A DNA stretch of 48,065 nucleotides from an uncultured Prevotellaceae bacterium (GCA_900318535.1 ONKU01000018.1:1-48065), one strand, 5' to 3'. Numbered from the stretch's first letter, positions 1-7,149 are shown. The notes: generated from the sequence alone by a model not told the origin. Numbers and translations are program-made.

Positions 1-48
1 CATGATTTCGCTTATAACACTCAGCTTTTCTTCAAAACCATACTTCAT
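1..48 (-). CDS. IS3-family OrfA-like transposase, N-terminal 16 codons only
   Basis: The ATG is at 46-48 on the minus strand and the frame stays open to the window edge. The visible peptide is MKYGFEEKLSVISEIM. It matches the usual start of IS3-family OrfA proteins, which begin with a short basic/hydrophobic stretch leading into a helix-turn-helix. It lies about 50 bp inside the terminal repeat, the normal distance for this family. Everything after residue 16, including any OrfB, is outside the window, so completeness and activity cannot be judged. Confidence 0.5.
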   Translation of the reverse strand, partial: MKYGFEEKLSVISEIM

Positions 49-100
49 AAACAAACTGCACTCCAAAAGTTTTGTGTCTAACTTTTGGGGTGCAGTTCAG
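1..100 (-). mobile_element. End of an IS3-family-like insertion sequence, cut by window edge
   Basis: Read on the minus strand, positions 99-75 give a terminal-repeat-like end (TGAACTGCACCCCAAAAG...) resembling the ends of Bacteroidota IS3/IS150-type elements. A second, inverted near-copy at about 57-72 forms a 16-bp stem with it. An OrfA-like reading frame starts at 48 and runs off the edge. Only this end of the element is visible, so the family call rests on the terminal repeat plus the first codons. The exact outer boundary (about 97-100) and any target duplication cannot be seen. Confidence 0.6.
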
Positions 101-143
101 CCCGGGAAGAGCATGAGGGATAAATCATGACCATGTTGGAGAT

Positions 144-1433
144 TTAGTTGGGCCAAGCGCCATTCAACAGGTAGTCGATGAGGGCGGTAACGTCGGCGAT
201 GTTCATCTCGGTGTCCTGGTTACAATCAGCCTCGGGAATCATCTCGGCATTATTCAGGAGCTTGTCGATGAGCGCTGTCACGTCGGCAATGTTCACCTCA
301 GTATCCTTGTTCACGTCACCGCGCAGGAACGTAGGAGGCTCAACATATGTCTCCCAAGCAACGGGTTCGAATACCAATGCGTCACCACTCTTCCAAATAA
401 TACCATAGATGTTGTAATTGCCAGTGGCGGGCTGATTCCCTGTACCGGTCAGCGAAATTGTCGTGCCGTCAGCCAGCGTAATTGCGCGGATCGGGAGAAA
501 GCTCTTGTACACTTTCTCGACGTAAACATAGGCGTTGAGCATGCTCTCATCTACAGAAGTGAGCTTCTGGGCCGCAGCCAGCTCGGCATTGGTCTCTCCA
601 CTAGCGCTAAGGTCTGCAGCATCAATGAACTTAACCCAACCGTCGACGCTGGTCTTAGTGGCATTCCAGCCCTGGCTCAGCACCTGACCGTTCTCGAAGG
701 TGCCGTCATAGTTGGCAATCTGGCCATAGCCACTCTCGTCGCGCACGTACACGCTGCCCTTCCAGCAGATAGTAACAACAGCGTCGCCATTGAGTATGAA
801 CTTGGCATTGTCCTCTAGCGCATTGGCCTCGGAGATGAGGGTCACAGCAGCCGGAGCACTGGCATCATCATAGGTGAAGGTTGTCTTGGGATAGAATAGC
901 TCGGTAAAGTATTGGTTTCCTCCATAGACAGCACTGGGCACACTGGTCTTCATGCCATAGAAATAACCCGTGCCTGAAACCGTCCCGGCTTGAGTCACCT
1001 TAACCATGAGCGCAAGGTTGCCGCCAGCATAGGCAAAGGGGGTATCGAAGTTGAGAGCGATCTGAGATTCACCCTGAGTCATCGGGAGCGTGCCCACTAG
1101 CGTGAGGTTGCTCTCAGGGATGCGGAAGGGCGAGACGATGGAATACTCCGACACATCGACCACACCCAGGAAAAAAGAGAGTTCACCGCCATTCATCACA
1201 CTGCCGCCCTCGTTAGCGATATAGAACGTCAGTCCGGTAATGTTTTTGCCCTCCAGCTGAGTGAGTTGGCCGGCAGGATAAATCACCTGGCCAAAGTAGG
1301 GCGGGTAGTTGAAGTAGGCGGCACGGAACGGAATGTACTGATTGGTGTCAGTGCCATCGGCAACAGTCAATTGAGCGGCCTGGGCAGCTAATGCTATAGC
1401 GGCCACAGCCATTAAAGTAAAAATTTTCTTCAT
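144..1433 (-). CDS. Secreted protein with C-terminal tandem dockerin-like repeats
   Basis: This 429-residue protein starts at the ATG 1431-1433, chosen because it gives a clean signal peptide (MKKIFTLMAVAAIALAAQAA); an in-frame ATG 90 bases upstream would put 30 unlikely residues before it. The middle (about 20-365) is beta-rich and I recognise no enzyme motif. Residues 372-429 hold two dockerin-like repeats, GDVNKDTEVN-IADVTALID and ADCNQDTEMN-IADVTALID, with Asp/Asn positions typical of calcium-binding dockerin loops. The same tail occurs on the two C10 proteases at the other end of the window, so it is probably a shared attachment or sorting module; no cohesin is visible. Function of the main domain unknown. 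Confidence 0.8.
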   Translation of the reverse strand: MKKIFTLMAVAAIALAAQAAQLTVADGTDTNQYIPFRAAYFNYPPYFGQVIYPAGQLTQLEGKNITGLTFYIANEGGSVMNGGELSFFLGVVDVSEYSIVSPFRIPESNLTLVGTLPMTQGESQIALNFDTPFAYAGGNLALMVKVTQAGTVSGTGYFYGMKTSVPSAVYGGNQYFTELFYPKTTFTYDDASAPAAVTLISEANALEDNAKFILNGDAVVTICWKGSVYVRDESGYGQIANYDGTFENGQVLSQGWNATKTSVDGWVKFIDAADLSASGETNAELAAAQKLTSVDESMLNAYVYVEKVYKSFLPIRAITLADGTTISLTGTGNQPATGNYNIYGIIWKSGDALVFEPVAWETYVEPPTFLRGDVNKDTEVNIADVTALIDKLLNNAEMIPEADCNQDTEMNIADVTALIDYLLNGAWPN

Positions 1434-1647
1434 TTTTATTGACACTAAAATATTTAAGTTAATAATTAATTGGATCCTCTGTAAATCAACTCGTTGCTTC
1501 AAAACCGGGTGACCAATAAACATTCATTGCAGTTTTTTGATATTCAGCAACCTAATGACCTTAGTACACCGCTATTGATAAGACCTATTTCATAAACACT
1601 TGACCAATACTTGGTCATCAACAAGTAAGAATTGCACAATCACGCTA

Positions 1648-1655
1648 CAAAGTTA
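1648..1655 (-). promoter_or_regulatory. Bacteroidota -7 box, dockerin-like protein gene
   Basis: On the minus strand this reads TAACTTTG, matching TANNTTTG. It lies about 215 bases before the ATG at 1433, implying a long, AT-rich 5' leader. Confidence 0.35.
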
Positions 1656-2112
1656 GTCAAAAGTTGTGACAAATAACATAATATGCACAAATTTTAAAAA
1701 AATATTGGGAACGATATAGCAGTTGACCCTGTCAGATTTCTTTAATGCGAATTTCGCTAATAAGGCGTATTGTTCAAGAGAGTCATGAGTTACTGGCTTT
1801 GAAGAAGCCGACGGGTCGTAGGCCCGGCTTTAATGGAGAAACACCATGAGAGTGTGTCATAATTCAAATGCTGCAATAATAACCGCCCTGCGGGCGGGAA
1901 ATTTATCAAATTTTTTAAATTAAAATTAAATAATTATTTATAAGAATTTTATATTTAATTTGTGTAATTTCCCGAACCTTTTGATACACTTTCTTATCGC
2001 CCGCCAAGTCCATTCAGGGTCAAGAAATGGATCCTCATATTCGTCTCGTGTTGCATAAAACACATGGTTTTGCTGGTGACCCAAAAAATCTCTGATATTT
2101 ATCCGTCATTCT
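1656..2112. other. AT-rich intergenic stretch with two small hairpins
   Basis: No supportable gene. Two short hairpins are visible: 1805-1830 (AAGCCG...CGGCTT) and 1883-1897 (CCGCCC-TGC-GGGCGG). The second is followed by AT-rich sequence and could be a weak terminator. The rest is low-complexity A/T. Confidence 0.5.
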
Positions 2113-2140
2113 TGTAACTTTTTGCACCCACCGGTGTCTA
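2113..2140 (+). promoter_or_regulatory. ECF-sigma-type promoter (TGTAAC-N16-TGTCTA)
   Basis: TGTAAC at 2113-2118 and TGTCTA at 2135-2140 are separated by exactly 16 bases. This is the usual layout of extracytoplasmic-function sigma promoters (-35 GTAAC, -10 GTCTA). It sits 37 bases before the ATG at 2178, and no TANNTTTG box is closer. No sigma factor gene is in the window. Confidence 0.4.
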
Positions 2141-2177
2141 AATAATGAACTGTATCACCAAATAAATCCGGGGCATC

Positions 2178-2711
2178 ATGAAGTACGAAGAATTAGATAA
2201 TCTGAGCAGAGGCGAACGGTTTGAGAGAATCAAGGCCCTGTGCCGGTCACAGGCAATAATCGGACTGTGCATCGCAGTGTTGATCCTGCTCGCTTTCACA
2301 GGTATCACGTATACATGGCGGGATCTGGAACTCAATACCGTCCTTTTCTGCCTATTAACCGTCGGTTGCGTCCTTTCTGGCTGGATGGCTGTGAACAATC
2401 TTTGGTTTCTTTACAGGCAGGGCAGTCTCGACACGCCAGAACAGCTGTTGCACTGGTATGAACAGAGGTTTAAAAATGACCGCAATGTTTTCTACCTTGT
2501 CGTGTTGGCACTGTTTATTGGTGATCCATCATTATGGTTCGATATTACCCATCTTGACCTGATTTGGATATTGACGAGATTGATGATTGTGGTCGCAGTG
2601 ATTGCATTGTTGATATACTCCTATTTTAATAACGATATTATGTGGGGATATATGACTCGCCGCGATGAGAAGATTTTTGACCGACTGGAAGATCTTGTCG
2701 AGAAGAAATAA
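2178..2711 (+). CDS. Small multi-pass membrane protein, function unknown
   Basis: The 177-residue protein has a charged N-terminus (about 1-24, containing YEELDNLSRGERFERIK) followed by four hydrophobic segments at roughly 27-48, 54-76, 104-122 and 128-150. It ends in a charged tail. I recognise no family. A degenerate partial copy of its N-terminus lies at 3372-3506, so this is a locally duplicated family. The only promoter-like signal is the ECF-type one at 2113-2140, which suggests envelope-stress-type control (inference). The charged ends with four helices could fit a small accessory or anti-sigma-type membrane protein, but nothing proves it. Confidence 0.65.
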   Translation: MKYEELDNLSRGERFERIKALCRSQAIIGLCIAVLILLAFTGITYTWRDLELNTVLFCLLTVGCVLSGWMAVNNLWFLYRQGSLDTPEQLLHWYEQRFKNDRNVFYLVVLALFIGDPSLWFDITHLDLIWILTRLMIVVAVIALLIYSYFNNDIMWGYMTRRDEKIFDRLEDLVEKK

Positions 2712-2720
2712 TGACGCATT

Positions 2721-2813
2721 TTCAAGGCAAACTCGATTGAACAACTTTTCCAAAATTATAAAAGTCAGGACGAGTACCAGCGCCTCATGAACAATAAAAT
2801 CGTGATTAAGTGA
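2721..2813 (+). pseudogene. C-terminal fragment of an unidentified protein
   Basis: An open frame without a start codon runs for 30 codons to TGA at 2811-2813. Its first 21 bases (2721-2741, coding FKANSIE) recur exactly at 3537-3557, where the frame stops at once with TAG. It is in the same frame as the preceding gene but separated from it by the stop codons at 2709-2714. It is best read as a decayed 3' end of a gene; the parent protein is unknown. Confidence 0.3.
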
Positions 2814-2912
2814 GCGCAATGCCATGCTTGCATGAGCAATGCCGAGCGAGAACGATTTATCCAAATCACCGAAAAAATAAGAGAAAATGAAGTGTATAGG
2901 CGAAAAAATCGC
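2797..2912 (+). repeat. Promoter-linked repeat, copy 1
   Basis: This stretch is about 87% identical over its first 95 bases to the reverse complement of 6974-7089. The core is an imperfect palindrome around CATGC-TT-GCATG (about 2823-2834). Similarity ends at about 2892, yet the following TANNTTTG box lies exactly 28 bases from that point to its end, as in copy 2. It looks like an operator or upstream activator region carried along with promoters. It overlaps the end of the gene fragment at 2721-2813. Confidence 0.7.
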
Positions 2913-2920
2913 TACCTTTG
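2913..2920 (+). promoter_or_regulatory. Bacteroidota -7 box (TACCTTTG)
   Basis: Exact TANNTTTG match 28 bases before the ATG at 2949, at the downstream end of the promoter-linked repeat. Confidence 0.6.
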
Positions 2921-2948
2921 TGGATGAAACATTTATCATCTTAATGAC

Positions 2949-3347
2949 ATGATACTGGAACTCTTCAGATACATCTACTATCGAATTGCACATGCTCTTA
3001 GTCATGCCAAGGATTCTTGGACAAGATTTCATCATGATTCATACGCAATGTCATATTTGGTACTATGCGTATATTCAAATATTTTGGTGATTTCGATGCT
3101 TGTTCGATATTGGATGTTTGATATTCCTGCCAGCAATAAAGATACAATAAAGTACTGTATTCTTTACGTGTTGATTCCACTTGCAATTATTTGTTTCTTC
3201 ATATGGCCTAATGATGAGTTATATATGCAATTGGACCAGAAATATAAAAATGAAAAGCATCGGAAATTAAAAGGATGGCTAATTTTGGTCTATATCATTC
3301 TATCAATTCTTTTGCCGATTCTAACCATGATTTTGTTATGGGAATAA
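2949..3347 (+). CDS. Small hypothetical membrane protein (132 aa)
   Basis: MILELFRYIYYRIAH... is a short amphipathic N-terminus, followed by three hydrophobic segments at about 34-53, 68-84 and 108-130; the last runs to the C-terminus. A charged loop at 86-105 lies between the second and third. No motif or family is recognised. A TANNTTTG box 28 bases upstream and the promoter-linked repeat behind it support real expression. Base composition is AT-richer than the housekeeping genes to the right, as in the rest of this accessory patch. Confidence 0.6.
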   Translation: MILELFRYIYYRIAHALSHAKDSWTRFHHDSYAMSYLVLCVYSNILVISMLVRYWMFDIPASNKDTIKYCILYVLIPLAIICFFIWPNDELYMQLDQKYKNEKHRKLKGWLILVYIILSILLPILTMILLWE

Positions 3348-3371
3348 AATTGGATATTATGCCAAAGAGAT

Positions 3372-3506
3372 GACGACAAGTTCTACGATGAGCTAAACCT
3401 CAAATCTAAAGGAGAAAAGTATAGAGTAATCAAGGGCAGCTTGATGTTTCGTTACTATTTGTTTTCTGTTATTGGTTGTTTATGTTGTATAAAATTAGTT
3501 ATCTGA
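3372..3506 (+). pseudogene. Degenerate partial copy of the 2178-2711 membrane protein
   Basis: The frame encodes DDKFYDELNLKSKGEKYRVIKG and then a hydrophobic stretch before TGA at 3504-3506. Ungapped alignment with residues 3-19 of the upstream protein (YEELDNLSRGERFERIK) gives 8 identities in 17 plus five conservative changes. There is no start codon: the frame is continuous from the stop of the 2949-3347 gene. It is a broken paralogue covering the charged head and first membrane segment only. Confidence 0.4.
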
Positions 3507-3536
3507 TTATGTGATAGACCAAAATACTGCCGTCAT

Positions 3537-3557
3537 TTCAAGGCAAACTCGATTGAA
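3537..3557 (+). repeat. 21-bp direct repeat of 2721-2741
   Basis: TTCAAGGCAAACTCGATTGA plus one A is identical at 2721-2741 and 3537-3557, same strand. In both places it could encode FKANSIE, so it is the trace of a duplicated gene end. The copies lie about 816 bases apart and flank the 2949-3347 gene. Confidence 0.75.
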
Positions 3558-3589
3558 TAGGCGGTGTGATAAAAGTGACAAAAAAGCAT

Positions 3590-3597
3590 TATATTTG
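3590..3597 (+). promoter_or_regulatory. Bacteroidota -7 box (TATATTTG), probable leaderless start
   Basis: Exact TANNTTTG match with only 8 bases between it and the ATG at 3606, so transcription should begin at or within a base or two of the start codon. Confidence 0.55.
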
Positions 3598-3605
3598 CAC
3601 CCATT

Positions 3606-3998
3606 ATGACAAAGGAAGAATTGATATTGGACTGCCGTTACTACAATGGAGAAGACGAAGTGCCAGACTCGTTGCCCGAAGACATGGCCATCTTTTGGGA
3701 CTATGAACGAGTGTGGACAGGATGGGTCCTTGATGGATGTGATAGACTTCAAAAAAACATCGATTATTACACCAAAGAATACGACCTGCCGAATCTCCTT
3801 CCTGATGATGACGGCACGCCTCTAGGACTAAAAGCATTGCTGTTCGCCCGCTATGACTACTGGAACGGCTTTATGGGCGGCTCGAAAGATGAATACGCCC
3901 AAAGTTTTAAAGCATGGTATTTTGAACACTATGTCGCTCGTGCCAAAACCCATCGCCAACAGCGGAGCCAGCGACAAGCGGGCGACGCTCAAACGTGA
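3606..3998 (+). CDS. Hypothetical cytoplasmic protein (130 aa)
   Basis: The protein starts MTKEELILDCRYYNGEDEVP and is acidic, aromatic-rich and without signal peptide or membrane segment. Conspicuous motifs are WDYERVW (about 31-37) and FARYDYWNGFMGG (about 80-92). The last 20 residues (HRQQRSQRQAGDAQT) are basic and differ in composition. The DNA coding that end resembles non-coding sequence at 7803-7826, so the current C-terminus may have been created by fusion to a repeat. No family or function is recognised. A -7 box just before the ATG supports expression. Confidence 0.6.
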   Translation: MTKEELILDCRYYNGEDEVPDSLPEDMAIFWDYERVWTGWVLDGCDRLQKNIDYYTKEYDLPNLLPDDDGTPLGLKALLFARYDYWNGFMGGSKDEYAQSFKAWYFEHYVARAKTHRQQRSQRQAGDAQT

Positions 3999-4023
3999 CC
4001 TGTTAACTTAAAGGACATTATAA

Positions 4024-4080
4024 TCAGTGTTTCTGTTTAAAATCGTTCAACGTCGCTGAACTTAATATCCCGCGGATACG
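4024..4080 (-). pseudogene. 3'-end fragment related to the phage-like fragment at 7866
   Basis: On the minus strand this encodes RGILSSATLNDFKQKH then TGA. The fragment at 7866-8144 ends CGIISSALSKNFRQNH then TGA. Frame, stop position and length of tail agree. Upstream sequence has lost all similarity, so only the last 16 or so codons remain. Confidence 0.4.
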
Positions 4081-4098
4081 CCGAAAGCAAAAAAAGCT

Positions 4099-4106
4099 TA
4101 TATTTG
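4099..4106 (+). promoter_or_regulatory. Bacteroidota -7 box (TATATTTG)
   Basis: Exact TANNTTTG match 53 bases before the ATG at 4160 of the SH3-domain protein. Confidence 0.55.
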
Positions 4107-4159
4107 CCATCACATTGAGACAGATAGAACATATTATATCCACATTCATAGCATTGAAA

Positions 4160-4561
4160 ATGAAAAAACTGACATTCTTACTGATAGCGTTTTTGAGCGT
4201 CTTGGCTGTCAATGCGCAGCAAAAAGGCTACGTGTGCACCGGCGATCATGTGAACATTCGCACTGGAGCGGGAGTCAAATACCCCGTCATGGATGAGGAA
4301 TTCGGCCACAAGCGCCAGTTGGCAAAAGGCGACGTTGTGTTAGATCGTGGACAACAGAAGAATGGCTTTTGCCTCGTCAATGGGCCATTACAATGGGGCG
4401 GCGACGAACGAGACGGTTGGGTTTCACAACAATATCTGCGCCCAGTCACGATATGCCCCACGTGCGGAGGCACAAAACAAGAAAACATAGCAACTAAGGA
4501 CATAGACCTTGCCACATGCCACGAGTGCAACGGCAAAGGCTACATCAAATCAAGCCATTAA
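4160..4561 (+). CDS. Secreted SH3b-domain protein with a C-terminal zinc-finger-like motif
   Basis: The 133-residue protein begins at the ATG 4160, giving a good signal peptide (MKKLTFLLIAFLSVLAVNAQ). Residues about 25-95 form a bacterial SH3-type domain (VNIRTGAGVKYPVMDEE... DGWVSQQYL), a fold that usually binds peptidoglycan. After it comes CPTCGGT...CHECNGKGY, two CxxCxG knuckles as in the DnaJ cysteine-rich region, probably binding one zinc or forming disulphides outside the cytoplasm. The mixture of exported SH3b and DnaJ-type knuckles is unusual. It likely acts in the periplasm on the cell wall; the partner is unknown. An alternative upstream ATG at 4115 would spoil the signal peptide. 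Confidence 0.75.
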   Translation: MKKLTFLLIAFLSVLAVNAQQKGYVCTGDHVNIRTGAGVKYPVMDEEFGHKRQLAKGDVVLDRGQQKNGFCLVNGPLQWGGDERDGWVSQQYLRPVTICPTCGGTKQENIATKDIDLATCHECNGKGYIKSSH

Positions 4562-4620
4562 TGCGATTGACGAATGGCACATTCACCCTTCAAAAGACAC
4601 GATTTTTCGGGAAAAATCCT

Positions 4621-4628
4621 TACTTTTG
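4621..4628 (+). promoter_or_regulatory. Bacteroidota -7 box (TACTTTTG)
   Basis: Exact TANNTTTG match 39 bases before the ATG of the 53-residue protein at 4668. Confidence 0.5.
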
Positions 4629-4667
4629 CATCAAGTATTCACCATATAACCATTTTGAATAGTATCT

Positions 4668-4829
4668 ATGGCAAGCAAAAAACAAGACAACCAAGTGCAA
4701 CCACGCTTGAAGAATAAGGGTGTTATCGTAGACCTCTTCGTTCTATGGCTCGCTTTGACCGCACTTTCATGTGCCGCAATCAATCTTCACATTTCGCTGA
4801 ATAAGCTGGAGCCAAAAGAAGAAGAATAA
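4668..4829 (+). CDS. Single-pass 53-aa membrane protein
   Basis: The ATG at 4668 opens a 53-codon frame: a basic, polar head (MASKKQDNQVQPRLKNKG), one hydrophobic segment (about 19-41, VIVDLFVLWLALTALSCAAI), and an acidic tail ending KEEE. Head and tail charges predict the N-terminus inside. It has its own -7 box at 4621-4628 and is followed by a strong hairpin, so it looks like a complete small transcription unit. A degenerate copy of its 3' end and the hairpin lies at 7150-7251. No family is recognised. The reading frame, promoter and terminator together make it more than a chance ORF. Confidence 0.5.
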   Translation: MASKKQDNQVQPRLKNKGVIVDLFVLWLALTALSCAAINLHISLNKLEPKEEE

Positions 4830-4861
4830 CCCACTCATCCTGCAAAACGCATGGTATTTGG

Positions 4862-4894
4862 GCAAAAAACAGCTCACCGAAGTCATCGGTGAGC
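4862..4894 (-). terminator. Rho-independent terminator (leftward)
   Basis: Perfect 9-bp stem GCTCACCGA/TCGGTGAGC (4872-4880, 4886-4894) with loop AGTCA. Read leftward it is followed by a run of six T. It ends the 4916-5302 gene and may also serve the 53-aa gene from the other side. Confidence 0.75.
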
Positions 4895-4915
4895 CTTTAA
4901 TCTTGGATATGGCTT

Positions 4916-5302
4916 TTAAGCCGCTTCTTTTGACTCGAAAAGTAACTTGATTAGGCGGTTGCACAGGTAGCAACTCAAGAGCATTATGACTGTGATAACG
5001 ACTAAGATTATGGCGCCTGAAACATCCATTGGACAGAACGCACCAGATAACATGATTAACAGCCCGTCAAAAAACAGCAGTGCCAATGTCGTCAGGATGG
5101 CACTAATCATGAGCAGCACACTCGACCACTTCTTTTTTGGGTATATCAATCGCGGTGAGCACATCAGAACGACGCAAATTGAGCACACTATATTACCATA
5201 TGGTGGTGAAAAATTTTTCTGAACCAAAAAGGCACAAATAAATCCCAATACCAGGAAATAAGTTCCAATGCGACGTATGCTTTTTTCGTTCTTTTCCATC
5301 AT
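4916..5302 (-). CDS. Four-helix hypothetical membrane protein (128 aa)
   Basis: After a short basic head (MMEKNEKSIRR) come four hydrophobic segments at about 13-29, 35-52, 60-80 and 93-112, then a short charged tail (LLFESKEAA). Length and layout are typical of small uncharacterised Bacteroidales inner-membrane proteins. No motif is recognised. Two adjacent ATGs (5302 and 5299) are possible. No -7 box is visible in the 46 bases before it, so it is probably transcribed from the lipoprotein gene upstream. It ends at a clear terminator. Confidence 0.6.
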   Translation of the reverse strand: MMEKNEKSIRRIGTYFLVLGFICAFLVQKNFSPPYGNIVCSICVVLMCSPRLIYPKKKWSSVLLMISAILTTLALLFFDGLLIMLSGAFCPMDVSGAIILVVITVIMLLSCYLCNRLIKLLFESKEAA

Positions 5303-5348
5303 TACTTAATCGTTATCAATACATCAAAAAAACCGTCCCCATTTTCTT

Positions 5349-6893
5349 CTACGGCAGGCGCACAGGACGGACGGCTTCACCGATGTAGCGATCGTTGTAG
5401 TGGTCCCAGGTCGCGTTAGCCGGATAAGCCGGATACAACAGGTCGGAGGCATTGTCGGATTGGTTCGTGCGGAGCGTGCGCGACCAATAGAAGGCCCAGG
5501 TGCCCCAGGTGCCCGTGTTGTAGGGCGACTCTGGAACGCTGCTGCGGGAAGCGGGCAAGAAGATGGTATTGCCATTCGGCCCGGTTATCAACTGACCTTT
5601 TAAGCCGTTACGGGTCTCCCCTATCCAGGTGCACTGTTCTACCAACTCCCGCTGCTGCTCATGGGTCGGCATGCGCCACGACGGCCCCCAATTGACATAA
5701 GCGGCATCATCCTCAGGGTCCAACTCCATCTTGCCATCGGTAAAGCCGTTGGAACCATAACCGCTATCTGTGCAGTACTTCGTCATAGTGTCGAAACTGC
5801 CCTCGCACCATTTGTAGTTTTCCCACGTAAAGGTCTCTTTGCGTTCGGTCTCGCCCCAAGCGAAGTAGTGGCCGTACTCCTCGGGAGCATCAGCGCCGAT
5901 GTTGCATGTCGCCCACAGCGTGCCGCTGGGCAGGCCCAGGTCAACGTAGTCATGATTCTCTTCAGGCATGCGCACAGCACGGACGGAGCCCCCGTCGATG
6001 CGGAGGATCCCACTGCTACAGGACACGCCACCCGAATTTAAGTACAGGGTGTAGGCGCGGTGATACCAGTCCTCGACTATCGTGCGCGACCAATAGAAGC
6101 CGCTAGAACCCGCGTCGTCGAGCGAATCGACCGTGCGGTGGCCGGCAGCGGGCAAGAAGATGGTGTTGCCATTCGGCCCGGTTACCAACTGACCGATCAC
6201 GCCGTTACTGGTCGTCCATGTCCAGGTGCACTTTTCAACCAACTCCCGCTGCTGCTCACCAGTCGGCATTCGCCATAACGGGCTCCAGTTGACGTAGGCC
6301 GCATCGTCCTCAGGATCCAACACCGTATTGCCATCTGCTGGTACTGAATGGTAATTGCCCGACTCATCGTAATACGCGTAATCCAGATGGTATTTCGTAT
6401 AATCACGGATGTCGTGGTTATACCACTTGTAAGTGTTCCAGTCGTAGTTGTCTTTGGGTTCGGTCTCGCCCCAGGCGAAGTAGTCGCCATATTCCTCAGG
6501 GCTGCTGGCACCGACGTTGCATGTCGCCCAGAGCGTGCCACTGGGCAAGCCTAAGTCAACATATTCATGATTATCCACTAAGGCAGGTACCACGAAGGTC
6601 TGCTCAACCGTATCACTATTCTGCAAATTGACGCCATAGCCGTAACCCGACACTACAATGGTCTGTTGCTTGTAGGTTTGAGTAATCGTGTAAGGTAGAA
6701 TTGTTTCAATACCATTAACGTATGCTTTATAGGGATTGGCGCATTTTGCTGTGATTTCAAAGTTCTCGTTCATTGCAAAAACGGGAGCCTCAGCTATGGG
6801 CGTTGGCTCTGGCCCATCATCACTACATGATGTAAGAGATGACAGCCCTACAGCAAACGACAATAATAGAATCAATAGCTTAATTGTTTTCAT
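5349..6893 (-). CDS. Lipoprotein with two tandem FISUMP-like domains
   Basis: The 514-residue protein starts at the ATG 6891-6893, which gives a lipoprotein signal with lipobox LTSC (Cys about 23). Residues about 30-105 form a beta-sandwich-like linker. Two copies of a roughly 200-residue domain follow, each opening with YVDLGLPSGTLWATCN(V/I)GA and EYG-YFAWGET, then LDPEDDAAYVNWGP/SWRMPT, GPNGNTIFLPA, and ending near VRAVRMP/VRPVRLP. This resembles the Fibrobacter-succinogenes paralogous (FISUMP) domain widespread in Bacteroidales surface proteins; its ligand is not established. A further ATG at 6905 would add four residues. The promoter-linked repeat copy 2 lies upstream. Confidence 0.8.
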   Translation of the reverse strand: MKTIKLLILLLSFAVGLSSLTSCSDDGPEPTPIAEAPVFAMNENFEITAKCANPYKAYVNGIETILPYTITQTYKQQTIVVSGYGYGVNLQNSDTVEQTFVVPALVDNHEYVDLGLPSGTLWATCNVGASSPEEYGDYFAWGETEPKDNYDWNTYKWYNHDIRDYTKYHLDYAYYDESGNYHSVPADGNTVLDPEDDAAYVNWSPLWRMPTGEQQRELVEKCTWTWTTSNGVIGQLVTGPNGNTIFLPAAGHRTVDSLDDAGSSGFYWSRTIVEDWYHRAYTLYLNSGGVSCSSGILRIDGGSVRAVRMPEENHDYVDLGLPSGTLWATCNIGADAPEEYGHYFAWGETERKETFTWENYKWCEGSFDTMTKYCTDSGYGSNGFTDGKMELDPEDDAAYVNWGPSWRMPTHEQQRELVEQCTWIGETRNGLKGQLITGPNGNTIFLPASRSSVPESPYNTGTWGTWAFYWSRTLRTNQSDNASDLLYPAYPANATWDHYNDRYIGEAVRPVRLP

Positions 6894-6965
6894 TGTGTGA
6901 ATCATAAAATATTAAATTGTGAATTCTAATTAAGTGATTTCTTGCTTATATATCATTGAGCGTTG

Positions 6966-6973
6966 CAAAGGTA
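6966..6973 (-). promoter_or_regulatory. Bacteroidota -7 box (TACCTTTG)
   Basis: On the minus strand TACCTTTG, 72 bases before the ATG at 6893 and directly below copy 2 of the promoter-linked repeat. Confidence 0.6.
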
Positions 6974-7089
6974 GAAATAATTATTGCCAAACGCTTCATT
7001 TTCTCCACTTTTTCGGTGGTTTGGATAAATCGTTCTCCCTCGACAATGCTCATGCAAGCATGGCATTGCACTCACTTAATCACAGATTT
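6974..7089 (-). repeat. Promoter-linked repeat, copy 2
   Basis: Reverse-complement partner of 2797-2912. In this copy the palindromic core is more complete: CAATG-C-CATGC-TT-GCATG-AG-CATTG. Conservation stops at the same base as in copy 1 and the distance to the -7 box is identical, although the intervening 20 bases differ. That pattern argues for selection on position relative to the promoter. Confidence 0.7.
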
Positions 7090-7149
7090 CTCGGTCTCGA
7101 CGCGGAATGCGAAGATCAACGATGTGAGTTGTTAGATGTCAATCATCCT

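Noticed and set aside
2532-3035. 167-codon minus-strand frame
   Set aside because: It covers parts of two plus-strand genes and copy 1 of the repeat, and contains the same HASMALRSLNH shadow.
2721-3557. CRISPR-like spaced direct repeats
   Set aside because: There are only two copies of the 21-bp repeat, 816 bases apart with genes between, and no cas genes.
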